DNA of 40,855 bases from Mesorhizobium sp. ORS 3324 (GTDB lineage: Bacteria > Pseudomonadota > Alphaproteobacteria > Rhizobiales > Rhizobiaceae). How positions within the stretch are numbered: the first letter of the stretch is position 1; the number at the start of each line of letters is the position of its first letter. The stretch is taken from NCBI GenBank assembly GCA_000824825.2, contig LM655247.1:1-40855 (forward strand), in the 5' to 3' direction. Below are positions 32,869 to 40,855 of this stretch, one piece after another. The translations under genes were made by a program, and so were the position numbers. Under the pieces are notes generated by a model. The model was not told the DNA's origin. It saw only the letters and a list, made by a program, of their open reading frames with translations, and did not search any database.

Positions 32869-33947
32869 TCTTGCAGCCGCACCTCTTCCCGTCGCCGAAC
32901 GAAGAAATCCAGGTTGTCCTTGAGCCGCTGATTGCCCGGATCGAGTTCGAGCGCCTTTTGCCCCCATTCCACCGCGCGGTTCATCGCCTCGAGGTGCCAG
33001 GACGCGATTGCGCCGAGGTCATGCAGTCGTGGACCCCAGCTGTTGGCGTCGTCCAGATAGCTCCCGGTGCGGTATGTCTTGTCGATGCCGTTGGTGCAGG
33101 CCCAGAACAAATTCAGCCAGTCGGCTTTGCCGTGGAACTCTTCCGCCAGGTCGAGCCAGATTTCCCTGCGGTGCGGTGCTTCGATGCGGGCCTTGTCCAG
33201 CCAGGACAATTTCTCATCCGGAAGCATTCGCGCCAGGTACCGCATCGCTTCCGAGCGTTCTTCGCCCCAATTGCTTGTCGGCAACGCCAGGTATTGCTTG
33301 AGCAAATGAATGGCCCGATCCTGCTGATTGGCCCACATCAGGTCCCGTCCGAGCCAAAAGCAGATCTGAGCGTCGTCGGGATCCTCCTGGTGCGCTATTT
33401 CCATTAGCGGCAGGTAGCTGCTTCGCGTGGGCTTGGAGTGGTCCTGCACCTCGAACATCTTTATCTCGGCGCAACTGGACGTGACTTCCCGTTCTCCTGT
33501 GAAGACCAAGGCTTCATGGACCGGGCGCCTGAAGCGATATCCCCAGCGATGGTGAAAGTTCTTTGTCGGCCAACCGCGCAGCGGCGTCGGATCATCGACG
33601 CTTGATCTGTATATCGTCTGACAAAAAAGAGCCGTGGTCGCGGGGGTCCAGGCGGCCTCGAGCTTCTGGCGCCAGCCGGCATCGAGAAACCGGTCCATGT
33701 CCATCGTGCAGCATACGTCGACGTCGTCGGGGAGCAGTGCCATGGCGGCATTGCGGGCGTCGTCGAAGCGCCATGGGCGGATCGATATCTTGTGCACCGT
33801 AACGCCCGCCGCGGTCAGCCGCTCTACGGTATCGTCGGTGCTGCCGGTGTCTGCCACGATCCGGTAATCCGCGTCGATGGCCGATTTTGCCCAGCGCTCC
33901 GCATTCGCCGCTTCGTTCAAAGCGATGGTGTAGACCGCGATTTTCAC
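32865..33947 (-). CDS. GT2-type glycosyltransferase with helical repeat tail
   Basis: The product has 360 residues, starting at GTG 33947, which overlaps the stop of the large gene by four bases. The GT-A fold shows Ala-Asp-Thr-Gly-Ser-Thr-Asp-Asp-Thr at ~32-40 and the metal-binding Asp-Met-Asp at 83-85. After ~170 the chain is TPR-like (Phe-Trp-Leu-Gly-Arg-Asp-Leu and Gly-Gln-Lys-Ala-Leu-Glu-Leu-Asp-Pro). This GT2-TPR layout is shared with the N-terminus of the 1274-residue neighbour, so the two may be paralogues acting on one acceptor. Confidence 0.85.
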   Translation of the reverse strand: MKIAVYTIALNEAANAERWAKSAIDADYRIVADTGSTDDTVERLTAAGVTVHKISIRPWRFDDARNAAMALLPDDVDVCCTMDMDRFLDAGWRQKLEAAWTPATTALFCQTIYRSSVDDPTPLRGWPTKNFHHRWGYRFRRPVHEALVFTGEREVTSSCAEIKMFEVQDHSKPTRSSYLPLMEIAHQEDPDDAQICFWLGRDLMWANQQDRAIHLLKQYLALPTSNWGEERSEAMRYLARMLPDEKLSWLDKARIEAPHRREIWLDLAEEFHGKADWLNLFWACTNGIDKTYRTGSYLDDANSWGPRLHDLGAIASWHLEAMNRAVEWGQKALELDPGNQRLKDNLDFFVRRREEVRLQE

Positions 33948-36900
33948 TTGCGCTCCGCTTCCCCAACGGCAGATGCGGGATTATGCTTCGCCGCCGCATC
34001 CACTCGGCCGCCTTTGCGTATCGCCACAAGGCCACCCAGGAGCCTTGCGCGATCCAGTTCATAGTGACTGTCGAAGAACAGGATCTCGGCGAACTGTTCG
34101 GCAAGCTCGCCAATTCCAAACGGGTCCAACGAGAGCGAATGCCCATTTTCCTTGATCTCGTGCAGAAGCGTCTTGGTCAGCGTGATCCTTGCGGTGTCCT
34201 CGCCAGGTGGCTGCCAATCGAGGTCCTCGATGAAATACCAGCCGCCCTCGGAGAGCAGCGGGAAGAATTCGCGCAGCGTAAGCTGTTCGTCGTGCGATGC
34301 ATGGCTGCCGTCATCGATGATCACGTCGAGGGGGCCTGGCTCGATCTTGGCCGCGACGCTGCGCAGATCGTCCTGCCTTGATTGGTCGCAGACGAACGAA
34401 ATGAACCTGTCGTTGTTGGATCGTGAAAAGTCCGTCAGGTCGACGCCGATCACCTGGCAGAACGGAAAATAGCTTTGCCACAGCGAAGCGGACGGGGTCT
34501 CGGTCTGGTTGCCTTCAGCCAACCCACGGCATAAGCCGATTTCCATGAGCCGCCGCGTGGAAAAACGCCGGGGCGACAGCAGGCGATCGTAGATCCTTGC
34601 GTAGCAATGACGGTTGCCGGTGTGTCGGTTCTTGTCGGTGTTGAACCGGTCGGCGAGATTCGTCAGCGTGGGGAAGCTTTCGAGTGGGCTCACCAACTGC
34701 GAGATCAGGGGCGCTCTTTCGTGGCCTTGCTTGACCTCGTTGCGCGCCGTCCACAGGTGGATGCCGAACACGCGCTCATCGTTCAAATGGTCGGCCAGTT
34801 CTGCGATCGGCTTTTCAAATCTGTCGAGCTCCGTCCAGTCGATCGAGTTGAAGAACATTGGACTGAACACCCGATCGCGCAGCTCGGCGCCGGCATCAGA
34901 GGCGATGTAGTCGGAAAGAAGCTTCGGCCCCACGTCGCCAAAATCCTTTCCTCGCGCTTCATGAAAGCGCGAGATGGACATCTCGTAAAGCGCCCTCATA
35001 TGGCGGCTGTACGGTCTGGCATAGATGACGTTGCCGCAAATGAAGTGGCCCTTGTGCGATCCACGCCATTGCAGGTTGAAGAAATGATCACCGCTGAACG
35101 GAAAGGCCCTTAACAGGATGACGTCACTGTCCATCCATAGCCCGCCATGCTCGTAGAGGGCGGCATAGCGAAAGACGTCGCTGAAATACCTGATCTCGGA
35201 GCCGCCTACGATGCGCTCGAATAGGGGTTGCGGCATGACGTCATCGGCTGCCCGGATTTCGATCCCATATGGGATCAGGAATTCAAGTTTGTTGGGCGAG
35301 TAGCTCCATACCCGCACCGGATGGCCGGTACGCCGCATCGATGAAACGGCGGCTATCAGGGTCCGATGCTGAGCTGCCTCGGACATGACTTGATAAAAGC
35401 AATTGATCTGCGGAAGGGCGGCGTCGTCTGCGCCAAGGAAGGGCGTGATCCGCGCATCGAATTCCCGTGATCGATCGCGGCGGTCCCGGGGCGAGGTGAC
35501 ATCGCGCAGAAACGGTGCGAGTTCGGCATATATTTGTTCTGCCGATTTCGCTTCGCCAGAACCGAAGAACTCGTCTTTGGGGCCTACCTTGTCTTTGTCA
35601 TCGGCCGCCCCATCGCCCGCGCGATCGGGCGTGATCCCGGTTTGCAGCGAGCGATCCATACGCCGTGGACAATCAGACGGCGGAGTCGGGAGCTGCGACG
35701 GCCGCTTCAACTCGAACCCAGCCTCGGTCAGGCCGGAGCGAAGGCAACCAACGTCCTCGAGCAGAACGCGGACCTCCGCCTCGTCGACGGTCGCGAGCCA
35801 GGACTCGCTGTCGGCGACACTGTAAGAAATCAACAGACGTCTTTCACCTGGATGCCAGGCCAGTCCTGCGGCGAATTCAATCCCCTTCTTGTTGAAGAAG
35901 AACGGGCGGCTGACCTTTCGCAACGCGTTCGTTTCGTCGAACCAGACGAAGCGGTGCAGGTAGTAACGCCGGTCTTCGGCCGCCCTCCATTGCACTTCGT
36001 GTATCAAGGCCAACCATCCGTCGTCGAAGGCGACCAGCTGGCTGCCGCCCCTGAACCGCTGAGCTGCGATCGCAGGCTCAGTCGTGGTGAGGGTTCCGCC
36101 GCGTTCGTCCACTGTCCTTGCCGGATCGCAGGCGTAGATGAACTGGAGCCGCTCGCCGCCTGCGCCGTCCGCTGCCGGCTTGACTTGCGGCATCCAGTCC
36201 TTCTCGTGCACGCGTGGCCCGTCGGGTCGCAGGACGCGCCAGTCGGCCAGCCTGCATCCATTGCTTTCGTCGAGGCGCGCGACGACTTGCTCGCACCATC
36301 CTTCCGGCGTGAACTCGCGGACGCAGGCCGAACCCCACAGCTCGCCGTTCCAGGCAAAAAGGCGCATATCCTCGAAGCCGCGCACGTGTCTGTAAACGGG
36401 TTCGGGCATGTCAACAGGCGGAAGGATCTCCTTGGCGGACTCCACCGCGAGTTCGTCGTTCAATCGAAGAAGGAAATTCCGGGTACGGATCGCATCATCC
36501 CCGTCTTTCGTTTCAAATTCGAGCCCGTTTTCCGTCAACGGGTGGTTCACGGCTCGTTGCGAGAGCACGATCTGCGAACCCAATCGTGTGACTGACGGAT
36601 TGGTGGGCCGGTAGCCGTCGGGGACATTGTATCCGACCGGGCGGGCGCTGAAGGACGGCATCTCCGCCTTGGCGGGCCGGACGTAGAAAAACAGGTTCGA
36701 CCGTGCCAGTTCCCTTGGGCCGTCAGCGATCGTGCGGTCCAGCGCCAGCCAGTTGCATGTTGCGAAACCGCGATCCTTGCGCACGGGATCGCGCGCGTAG
36801 TTTGCCGCGATCGCGTATTCTTCCCTCAGGCCGGCGGTGTAAACGAAATCCTCGAGGAACAGGATGTCTTGCTCCGGCCGCCTGATCGCCAGCCCCGCTT

Positions 36901-37768
36901 CGGAAAACAGCACGCTGGCGTGATTCATCCCCTTCTCGCGGTAGAATCGCGCCAGATCATAAAGCGGTTCGGCGCGTTGGGGGCGTTGATCAAAGGCGGC
37001 CAATGCCTGGCGGATGAAACCGGCATCGTCGCCGAGCTTGCGCAGGCAACGCGCCTCCTGCAGGCGGGCGTTCCAGGCTTCCTCGTCCCAACCGCCCATC
37101 GCGGCGCGTTTGGCGTAGGCTACTGCGGCCTCCTCCGTCCGCCCGGCGTCACGGTAGGATTGCGCAAGATAGTACCAATATCGGTGGTTCTCCGGATCGG
37201 CTTCGAGAGCTCCCAAAAGGAGCTTGATGTCACGCTCGAACTTGTCGACCCGGTTCGAACCCGTGGCGTGGTCCTTGTACCAAACACCCCGAAGTTCCTG
37301 CACCCCACCCGGCACATCGAGATATTCGTGGGTGACGCCGTGATAGCGCGCGCCGGCGTCGCGCCTGACCAGACGCGTGTTCCAGTAGGCAAGGCCTGAA
37401 TCCGACCGTTGCAGGAGCCGATAGCCCGGGTCGTGGAGCCGTCCGCAGAAATCACTATCTTCCACGACAAGCTCCATGTCGGCGTCGTCGAATAGCAGAT
37501 AGTCGTAGGAGAGCCGCGACGCATAGGCGTGGTCGAGCGCCGCGTTGCGCGCCTGCTCGAAATTGTGAAAGGGGAACTCGTGCAGTTCGCCAGGTATATT
37601 ACGGGCGGCAAAGAACGATCGAATGAAATCCTGGCTTCCATCGGACGATCCGGTATCGCCAATGACCCAGCAATCGATGTGGTCGGCAATCGCGCCAAGG
37701 CAGCGCTCGAGATTTGCCATCTCGTTCTTGACGATCATGTTAAGGCACAGGCGCTTGCCTTTTGTCAT
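33944..37768 (-). CDS. Multidomain glycan enzyme: GT2, TPR, propeller-like, DXD transferase, methyltransferase-like
   Basis: The product has 1274 residues from the ATG at 37768. Residues ~5-170: GT2 with Asp-Thr-Gly-Ser-Ser-Asp-Gly-Ser at 38-45 and Asp-Asp-Ala-Asp at 94-97. Residues ~190-300: TPR-like. Residues ~365-690: a beta region (Arg-Gly-Phe-Glu-Asp-Met-Arg-Leu near 463, repeated Trp/Tyr strands) like the five-bladed propeller of glycoside phosphorylases. Residues ~785-1010: a sugar transferase with Asp-Val-Phe-Arg-Tyr-Ala-Ala-Leu-Tyr and Asp880-Ser-Asp882. Residues ~1040-1255: a Rossmann methyltransferase-like domain with Met-Glu-Ile-Gly near 1075 and Asp-Val-Ile-Ile-Asp-Asp-Gly-Ser-His at 1148-1156. 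No signal or membrane segment is seen, so it is cytosolic. It opens the operon. Confidence 0.85.
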   Translation of the reverse strand: MTKGKRLCLNMIVKNEMANLERCLGAIADHIDCWVIGDTGSSDGSQDFIRSFFAARNIPGELHEFPFHNFEQARNAALDHAYASRLSYDYLLFDDADMELVVEDSDFCGRLHDPGYRLLQRSDSGLAYWNTRLVRRDAGARYHGVTHEYLDVPGGVQELRGVWYKDHATGSNRVDKFERDIKLLLGALEADPENHRYWYYLAQSYRDAGRTEEAAVAYAKRAAMGGWDEEAWNARLQEARCLRKLGDDAGFIRQALAAFDQRPQRAEPLYDLARFYREKGMNHASVLFSEAGLAIRRPEQDILFLEDFVYTAGLREEYAIAANYARDPVRKDRGFATCNWLALDRTIADGPRELARSNLFFYVRPAKAEMPSFSARPVGYNVPDGYRPTNPSVTRLGSQIVLSQRAVNHPLTENGLEFETKDGDDAIRTRNFLLRLNDELAVESAKEILPPVDMPEPVYRHVRGFEDMRLFAWNGELWGSACVREFTPEGWCEQVVARLDESNGCRLADWRVLRPDGPRVHEKDWMPQVKPAADGAGGERLQFIYACDPARTVDERGGTLTTTEPAIAAQRFRGGSQLVAFDDGWLALIHEVQWRAAEDRRYYLHRFVWFDETNALRKVSRPFFFNKKGIEFAAGLAWHPGERRLLISYSVADSESWLATVDEAEVRVLLEDVGCLRSGLTEAGFELKRPSQLPTPPSDCPRRMDRSLQTGITPDRAGDGAADDKDKVGPKDEFFGSGEAKSAEQIYAELAPFLRDVTSPRDRRDRSREFDARITPFLGADDAALPQINCFYQVMSEAAQHRTLIAAVSSMRRTGHPVRVWSYSPNKLEFLIPYGIEIRAADDVMPQPLFERIVGGSEIRYFSDVFRYAALYEHGGLWMDSDVILLRAFPFSGDHFFNLQWRGSHKGHFICGNVIYARPYSRHMRALYEMSISRFHEARGKDFGDVGPKLLSDYIASDAGAELRDRVFSPMFFNSIDWTELDRFEKPIAELADHLNDERVFGIHLWTARNEVKQGHERAPLISQLVSPLESFPTLTNLADRFNTDKNRHTGNRHCYARIYDRLLSPRRFSTRRLMEIGLCRGLAEGNQTETPSASLWQSYFPFCQVIGVDLTDFSRSNNDRFISFVCDQSRQDDLRSVAAKIEPGPLDVIIDDGSHASHDEQLTLREFFPLLSEGGWYFIEDLDWQPPGEDTARITLTKTLLHEIKENGHSLSLDPFGIGELAEQFAEILFFDSHYELDRARLLGGLVAIRKGGRVDAAAKHNPASAVGEAERK

Positions 37769-38524
37769 CTGTGGATTGCCGACCCCCGTCTGAATGGTGC
37801 TTGGTCTGGGCCGCCGGCAAAGGCGGCTGACTGCCTCGACACCAAAGGTCCGATCGCCCGCGCCCTCACGCGGCGATTTCGCTCAGCATACCCTTCATAT
37901 CCGAACATCGGATCATTCGTTTTATTGGGTCGCCCAGTATCGTTCGGCGTAGTCTTGTCCTTAACCATACCCCTTTTGGTTATCGCAAGCCAATTTCGCG
38001 CAGCCAGCAGGGTTGCGCGTCGAAAGCCAAGTCTTTGAGGTCTCGTAGTTTTTTTACGACTTTGGGGGTCGTCGCACATCTACCAGCCGTCTCTAAAACT
38101 GCCAGCTTTTATAGTTTACAAACTTCTAATTTTCTAAAATACTAAACGATGGCCGGGGGGACGGCTATAAGCCTCACGGTCGTTACGCGCCATTAAATCG
38201 GCAGACATGTGAAGAGTCCCGAGGGTTCCGGGTAAGTAAGCCAGTTCGCGTATTAGTGAAGGGCGGGTGTTTGGCGCGCCTGCTTGAGGTTGCGTTTAAC
38301 TGTCTTCCTGCGGGATGCAGACGGCTTCGCATTCCCGAGTTCCCTCGTGAGTGATCACCGGGAGATCGGTGTCACCTGACGGGAGTTAGTTGTTGTGCGA
38401 GCGTTGTTGCGAGCGAACCGGAGAGGGCTCGATGAGGCCCCCCGTTGCAATGCTGCCCCTCGCTGTGACAGATCCCCAGTTCAATTTCAGCCAAGCGACG
38501 GTTGTGATCTCGATACATTGACGG
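37769..38524. other. Divergent promoter region
   Basis: No gene is supported in these 756 bases between the minus-strand glycan operon and the plus-strand collagen-like cluster. The stretch around 38090-38150 is AT-rich. A bulged hairpin lies at 38352-38376 (GTGA/TCAC and CACCG/CGGTG). Promoters for both directions are expected here. Near 38096 the motif AAAACTGCCAGCTTTT resembles one at 19711-19726 (reverse orientation). Confidence 0.4.
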
Positions 38525-38863
38525 GTGGCTGCCAATTGGTGGCCGCCGCGTCCGGCGGCTTTGGCCGTCATCTACAAGAGCATCGGCGGCGTGTTGTCCG
38601 ATCCGTCGGTTCGACCGGCTCCGCAAAACCAGAATACGATCCCGATCCGGCCCCTGCCGACGTGGCTGGGTGCCTGGCTCGACCGGCCGTGCGGTTGCGA
38701 ATTGGAGCGTCGGGGCACGGATCGCCGGCGCAGTGGTTTGCCCGTCGCGGGCCATTTGAGCGTGGACAGCGACCGGCTGCATTCCGGCCGTGCACATTCG
38801 GTGATCACCCCGAAACCAAGAGTAAAGAACAGGAAGCGCGCCGGCGCATTCGCCGCCGATTGA
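38525..38863 (+). CDS. Hypothetical protein before the small beta-rich gene
   Basis: The product has 112 residues. It starts at a GTG directly after an in-frame stop, so no longer start exists. Third codon positions are strongly GC-rich, which supports coding. The sequence is rich in Arg, Pro and Ser with no recognised motif. It lies 10 bases upstream of the next gene and would be cotranscribed. A competing frame (38395-38877) has no better support. Confidence 0.4.
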   Translation: MAANWWPPRPAALAVIYKSIGGVLSDPSVRPAPQNQNTIPIRPLPTWLGAWLDRPCGCELERRGTDRRRSGLPVAGHLSVDSDRLHSGRAHSVITPKPRVKNRKRAGAFAAD

Positions 38864-38873
38864 GGAGGACAAG

Positions 38874-39200
38874 ATGAGCTATTCAGCGGGCTTTACCGTA
38901 ATGGAAGTCACCGTGCGGGGCACCCTGCCTGTCGGCGACACGACCAAAAACGTCACCTATTTCATTTTGGACACGACCAAGAGCGCGATCGTCGGTCAGG
39001 TTATACTTCCCAACGCCGTCACGCGGAGCCTCGCCGTCTCTCTCACCGTCAAGGTCCCGAGCACCGCCGGGTCACTTGCGATCGGTACATTCGATGACGG
39101 CGGAAACTTCCAGGTCGCCAGCTTCCTGCGCGTGGAAATCCCCGCTGTTGACCCTTCTGCGGAACGTCCCGGCGGCGCCGTCGGGCCGTCCGGAAGATGA
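38874..39200 (+). CDS. Small beta-rich protein related to the module in the collagen-like protein
   Basis: The product has 108 residues behind GAGGAGGAC. There is no signal peptide. Alternating hydrophobic strands dominate: Val-Thr-Val-Arg-Gly-Thr-Leu, Val-Thr-Tyr-Phe-Ile-Leu-Asp-Thr, Gly-Gln-Val-Ile-Leu-Pro-Asn-Ala, Ser-Leu-Thr-Val-Lys-Val-Pro. The order and wording parallel residues ~183-260 of the next gene product (Leu-Thr-Gly-Thr-Ile, Tyr-Tyr-Leu-Val-Asp-Thr, Phe-Gln-Leu-Pro-Ser-Ala, Val-Thr-Val-Thr-Val-Pro). The C-terminus is Pro/Gly-rich and ends Gly-Ala-Val-Gly-Pro-Ser-Gly, a hint of collagen-like character. It lies 92 bases before the large gene. Confidence 0.7.
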   Translation: MSYSAGFTVMEVTVRGTLPVGDTTKNVTYFILDTTKSAIVGQVILPNAVTRSLAVSLTVKVPSTAGSLAIGTFDDGGNFQVASFLRVEIPAVDPSAERPGGAVGPSGR

Positions 39201-39292
39201 TCGCGCCCCGATCTCATAGTCGCTTGCGCCTGCCAGCCAGGCTGGTGGGCCGCTTCCCTGTGAACTGAATTCGAAGCCAACAGGAGCCAGTC

Positions 39293-40855
39293 ATGGCCCG
39301 CGCATCTGAATTCCTCTTTGTGGATCGTTCGATCTCCGATATCGAGACTGTGCTCGGCAACCTGCGGCCCGAAGTGCGAGCTGTCGTGGTCGATGGCCGC
39401 CGGCCGGCGGCATCGCAGATCGCGGCGGCGCTGGCGAAGCACGAAGGGCTCGATGCCGTACACATCATCGCGCATGGTGCGCCCGGGCGCGTTCAATTCG
39501 CTGGCGAAGAGTGGTCAGTCGGAACCCTGGGACAAGCGGCCGATGATTTTGCCGCAATCGGCAGGGCGCTTGCCGCAGATGGCGAGCTGCGGCTGTGGAG
39601 TTGCGAAACGGCGTCGGGGAAAGCTGGCGAGGCGTTCGTTGCGGCCCTCGAAGAGGCCGTAGGCACGAGCGTTTGCGCATCCTCTTCGTTGGTTGGTGCA
39701 ACCGCGCTGGGCGGTGCCTGGGAACTTTTGTCACACGCGAAGCCCTCGGCGCCTTTGCCCCCGATGACATCAGCCGGCGTGGCCGGCTACATGGGTCTAC
39801 TTGCGGCAGGCGATCTGACACTCACTGGAACCATAGATTCTGGCTCAAGTAATAATATTAACACTTATTATCTTGTTGATACGAACGGCACGGCAATTAC
39901 CACTGACGATACAGTTGTCGGCAGTTTTCAGCTTCCGTCTGCAGCCAACAATGCCGTACCTACATTTTCTGTCACAGTAACAGTTCCTGACACAACTCAC
40001 ACCTATTTGATCTACGACTCAGGATTCCACTTATACGGCACACTTACTCCTGTTAACCCTCCTACCAATCCTCCGTCTTATACCTTCACGACCACGCCTA
40101 TTAATAACCCCGGTGCCGCCGGCAATGATGGCGATCACTTTTCTGGCGGCCTCGTAACTGTCGCGCCGGCAGGCGCTACGGGTCCAACAGGGCCGACCGG
40201 CGCGACGGGCGCGACCGGAGCGACTGGAGCCACTGGAGCCACAGGCGCGACCGGTGACACTGGTGCTGGCGGCGCGACGGGCGCTACGGGCGCGACCGGT
40301 GATACCGGTGCTGGCGGCGCGACCGGCGCCACGGGGGCAACCGGTGATACCGGTGCTGGCGGCGCGACCGGTGCCACGGGCGCGACGGGTGATACCGGAG
40401 CGACTGGGGCCACCGGTGACACTGGTGCTGGTGGCGCGGGCGGCGCCACTGGAGCGACAGGCGCGACCGGCGCCACGGGCGCAACCGGCGATACCGGAGC
40501 GACTGGAGCTACCGGTGACACCGGTGCAGGCGGCGCGACCGGTGCGACGGGTGATACCGGCGCCACCGGTGCGACTGGTGACACTGGAGCGACTGGCGCC
40601 ACTGGTGACACTGGTGCAGGCGGCGCGACCGGCGCCACGGGCGCGACCGGCGACACCGGCGCAACAGGTGCGACCGGTGACACTGGAGCAACAGGCGCGA
40701 CGGGTGCGACGGGTGATACCGGCGCCACGGGCGCGACGGGCGATACCGGCGCCACGGGTGCGACGGGCGATACCGGCGCGACCGGTGACACCGGCGCCAC
40801 GGGTGCGACCGGTGACACCGGCGCCACGGGCGCGACGGGCGACACAGGCGCCACG
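39293..40855 (+). CDS. DUF4347-domain collagen-like protein, C-terminus beyond the window
   Basis: The frame from the ATG at 39293 (site CAGGAG) stays open for all 521 codons to the window edge. Residues ~6-165 are a DUF4347 domain (Phe-Leu-Phe-Val-Asp-Arg-Ser, Val-His-Ile-Ile-Ala-His-Gly-Ala-Pro-Gly at 56-65, Leu-Trp-Ser-Cys-Glu-Thr-Ala at 101-107). Residues ~180-262 are a beta-rich module in noticeably AT-richer DNA. From residue 294 the chain is purely Gly-X-Y. DUF4347 is typically found at the N-terminus of very large secreted or surface proteins. No classical signal peptide is seen, so a type I or other signal-less route is likely. The three-part layout suggests the gene was assembled from separate pieces. 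Confidence 0.85.
   Translation, partial: MARASEFLFVDRSISDIETVLGNLRPEVRAVVVDGRRPAASQIAAALAKHEGLDAVHIIAHGAPGRVQFAGEEWSVGTLGQAADDFAAIGRALAADGELRLWSCETASGKAGEAFVAALEEAVGTSVCASSSLVGATALGGAWELLSHAKPSAPLPPMTSAGVAGYMGLLAAGDLTLTGTIDSGSSNNINTYYLVDTNGTAITTDDTVVGSFQLPSAANNAVPTFSVTVTVPDTTHTYLIYDSGFHLYGTLTPVNPPTNPPSYTFTTTPINNPGAAGNDGDHFSGGLVTVAPAGATGPTGPTGATGATGATGATGATGATGDTGAGGATGATGATGDTGAGGATGATGATGDTGAGGATGATGATGDTGATGATGDTGAGGAGGATGATGATGATGATGDTGATGATGDTGAGGATGATGDTGATGATGDTGATGATGDTGAGGATGATGATGDTGATGATGDTGATGATGATGDTGATGATGDTGATGATGDTGATGDTGATGATGDTGATGATGDTGAT
40172..40855 (+). repeat. Collagen-like Gly-X-Thr repeat array
   Basis: Seventy-six consecutive Gly-X-Y triplets are visible before the sequence ends: mostly Gly-Ala-Thr, with Gly-Asp-Thr about every second to fourth triplet and Gly-Ala-Gly following some of these. 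The DNA repeats with a 9-bp base period grouped in longer units, and silent codon variation is common, so the array is not a recent expansion. Thr occupies nearly every Y position. Confidence 0.9.

Noticed and set aside
35534..36595. 353-residue plus-strand frame
   Set aside because: Shadow of the 1274-residue glycan enzyme gene in GC-rich DNA.
38041..38075. Terminator near the T-run and the ACGAC/GTCGT hairpin
   Set aside because: The T-run precedes the hairpin on the plus strand and there is no gene on either side that it would end.
40135..40854. 239-residue minus-strand frame rich in Val-Ala-Pro-Ser
   Set aside because: It is the complement of the Gly-X-Thr repeat. The plus frame has a start, a ribosome-binding site and an upstream DUF4347 domain.
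40172..40855. CRISPR or satellite array
   Set aside because: The repetition follows the 9-bp Gly-X-Y codon rhythm with silent variation and no spacers.

Overview
The window looks like a piece of a high-GC alphaproteobacterial (Hyphomicrobiales, Mesorhizobium-like) accessory region. The support is the trb operon type, the antirestriction/Toprim/DUF2493 cluster, the ParB-like and DUF982 gene families and the GC-rich codon use. These assignments come from reading translated sequence; no search was run.

Layout. Positions 1-6800 hold mobile-element cargo, mostly on the minus strand: a decayed second copy of a DUF2493 gene, a small exported protein, the intact DUF2493 gene with a strongly structured leader, a class III cyclase/TolB-like/TPR protein, a Toprim protein with a truncated tandem copy of its own N-terminus, and an ArdC-type antirestriction metalloprotein. 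Positions 7776-9190 carry a putative excisionase and a tyrosine recombinase, followed by a tRNA-Pro(CGG)-like 3' fragment (probable attachment site) and a broken MazE/MazF-like pair. Positions 10030-19437 are a complete trbB-C-D-E-J-K-L-F-G-I mating-pair operon with tightly coupled genes, closed by a frameshifted DUF2274 gene. No coupling protein or relaxase is in the window.

Positions 19738-26385 form a regulatory/transport block: a LysR regulator, three small XRE-type regulators (the first behind a perfect 16-bp palindrome), two polar amino-acid ABC permeases, a binding protein, a CapA-like phosphoesterase and another XRE regulator. No ABC ATPase is present. Positions 26433-30275 are a graveyard and toxin-antitoxin zone: an ATPase remnant, a PIN toxin with its antitoxin, a ParB-like gene that lost its ATG and its C-terminus, a secreted Gly/Ser/Thr-rich repeat protein with a good terminator, and a DUF982 gene with an internal stop.

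Positions 30377-40855 are the most distinctive part. A minus-strand operon encodes a 1274-residue fusion (GT2, TPR, propeller-like region, DXD sugar transferase, methyltransferase-like domain), a second GT2-type protein and a GT1-type protein, with a zincin-like protein beyond them. Divergent from this run a hypothetical gene, a small beta-rich protein and a large open frame that leaves the window at its right edge. That frame encodes a DUF4347 domain, a beta-rich module and at least 76 Gly-X-Y triplets whose third residue is almost always Thr. The arrangement suggests, as inference, a surface collagen-like protein whose threonines are glycosylated, and perhaps methyl-capped, by the neighbouring enzymes.
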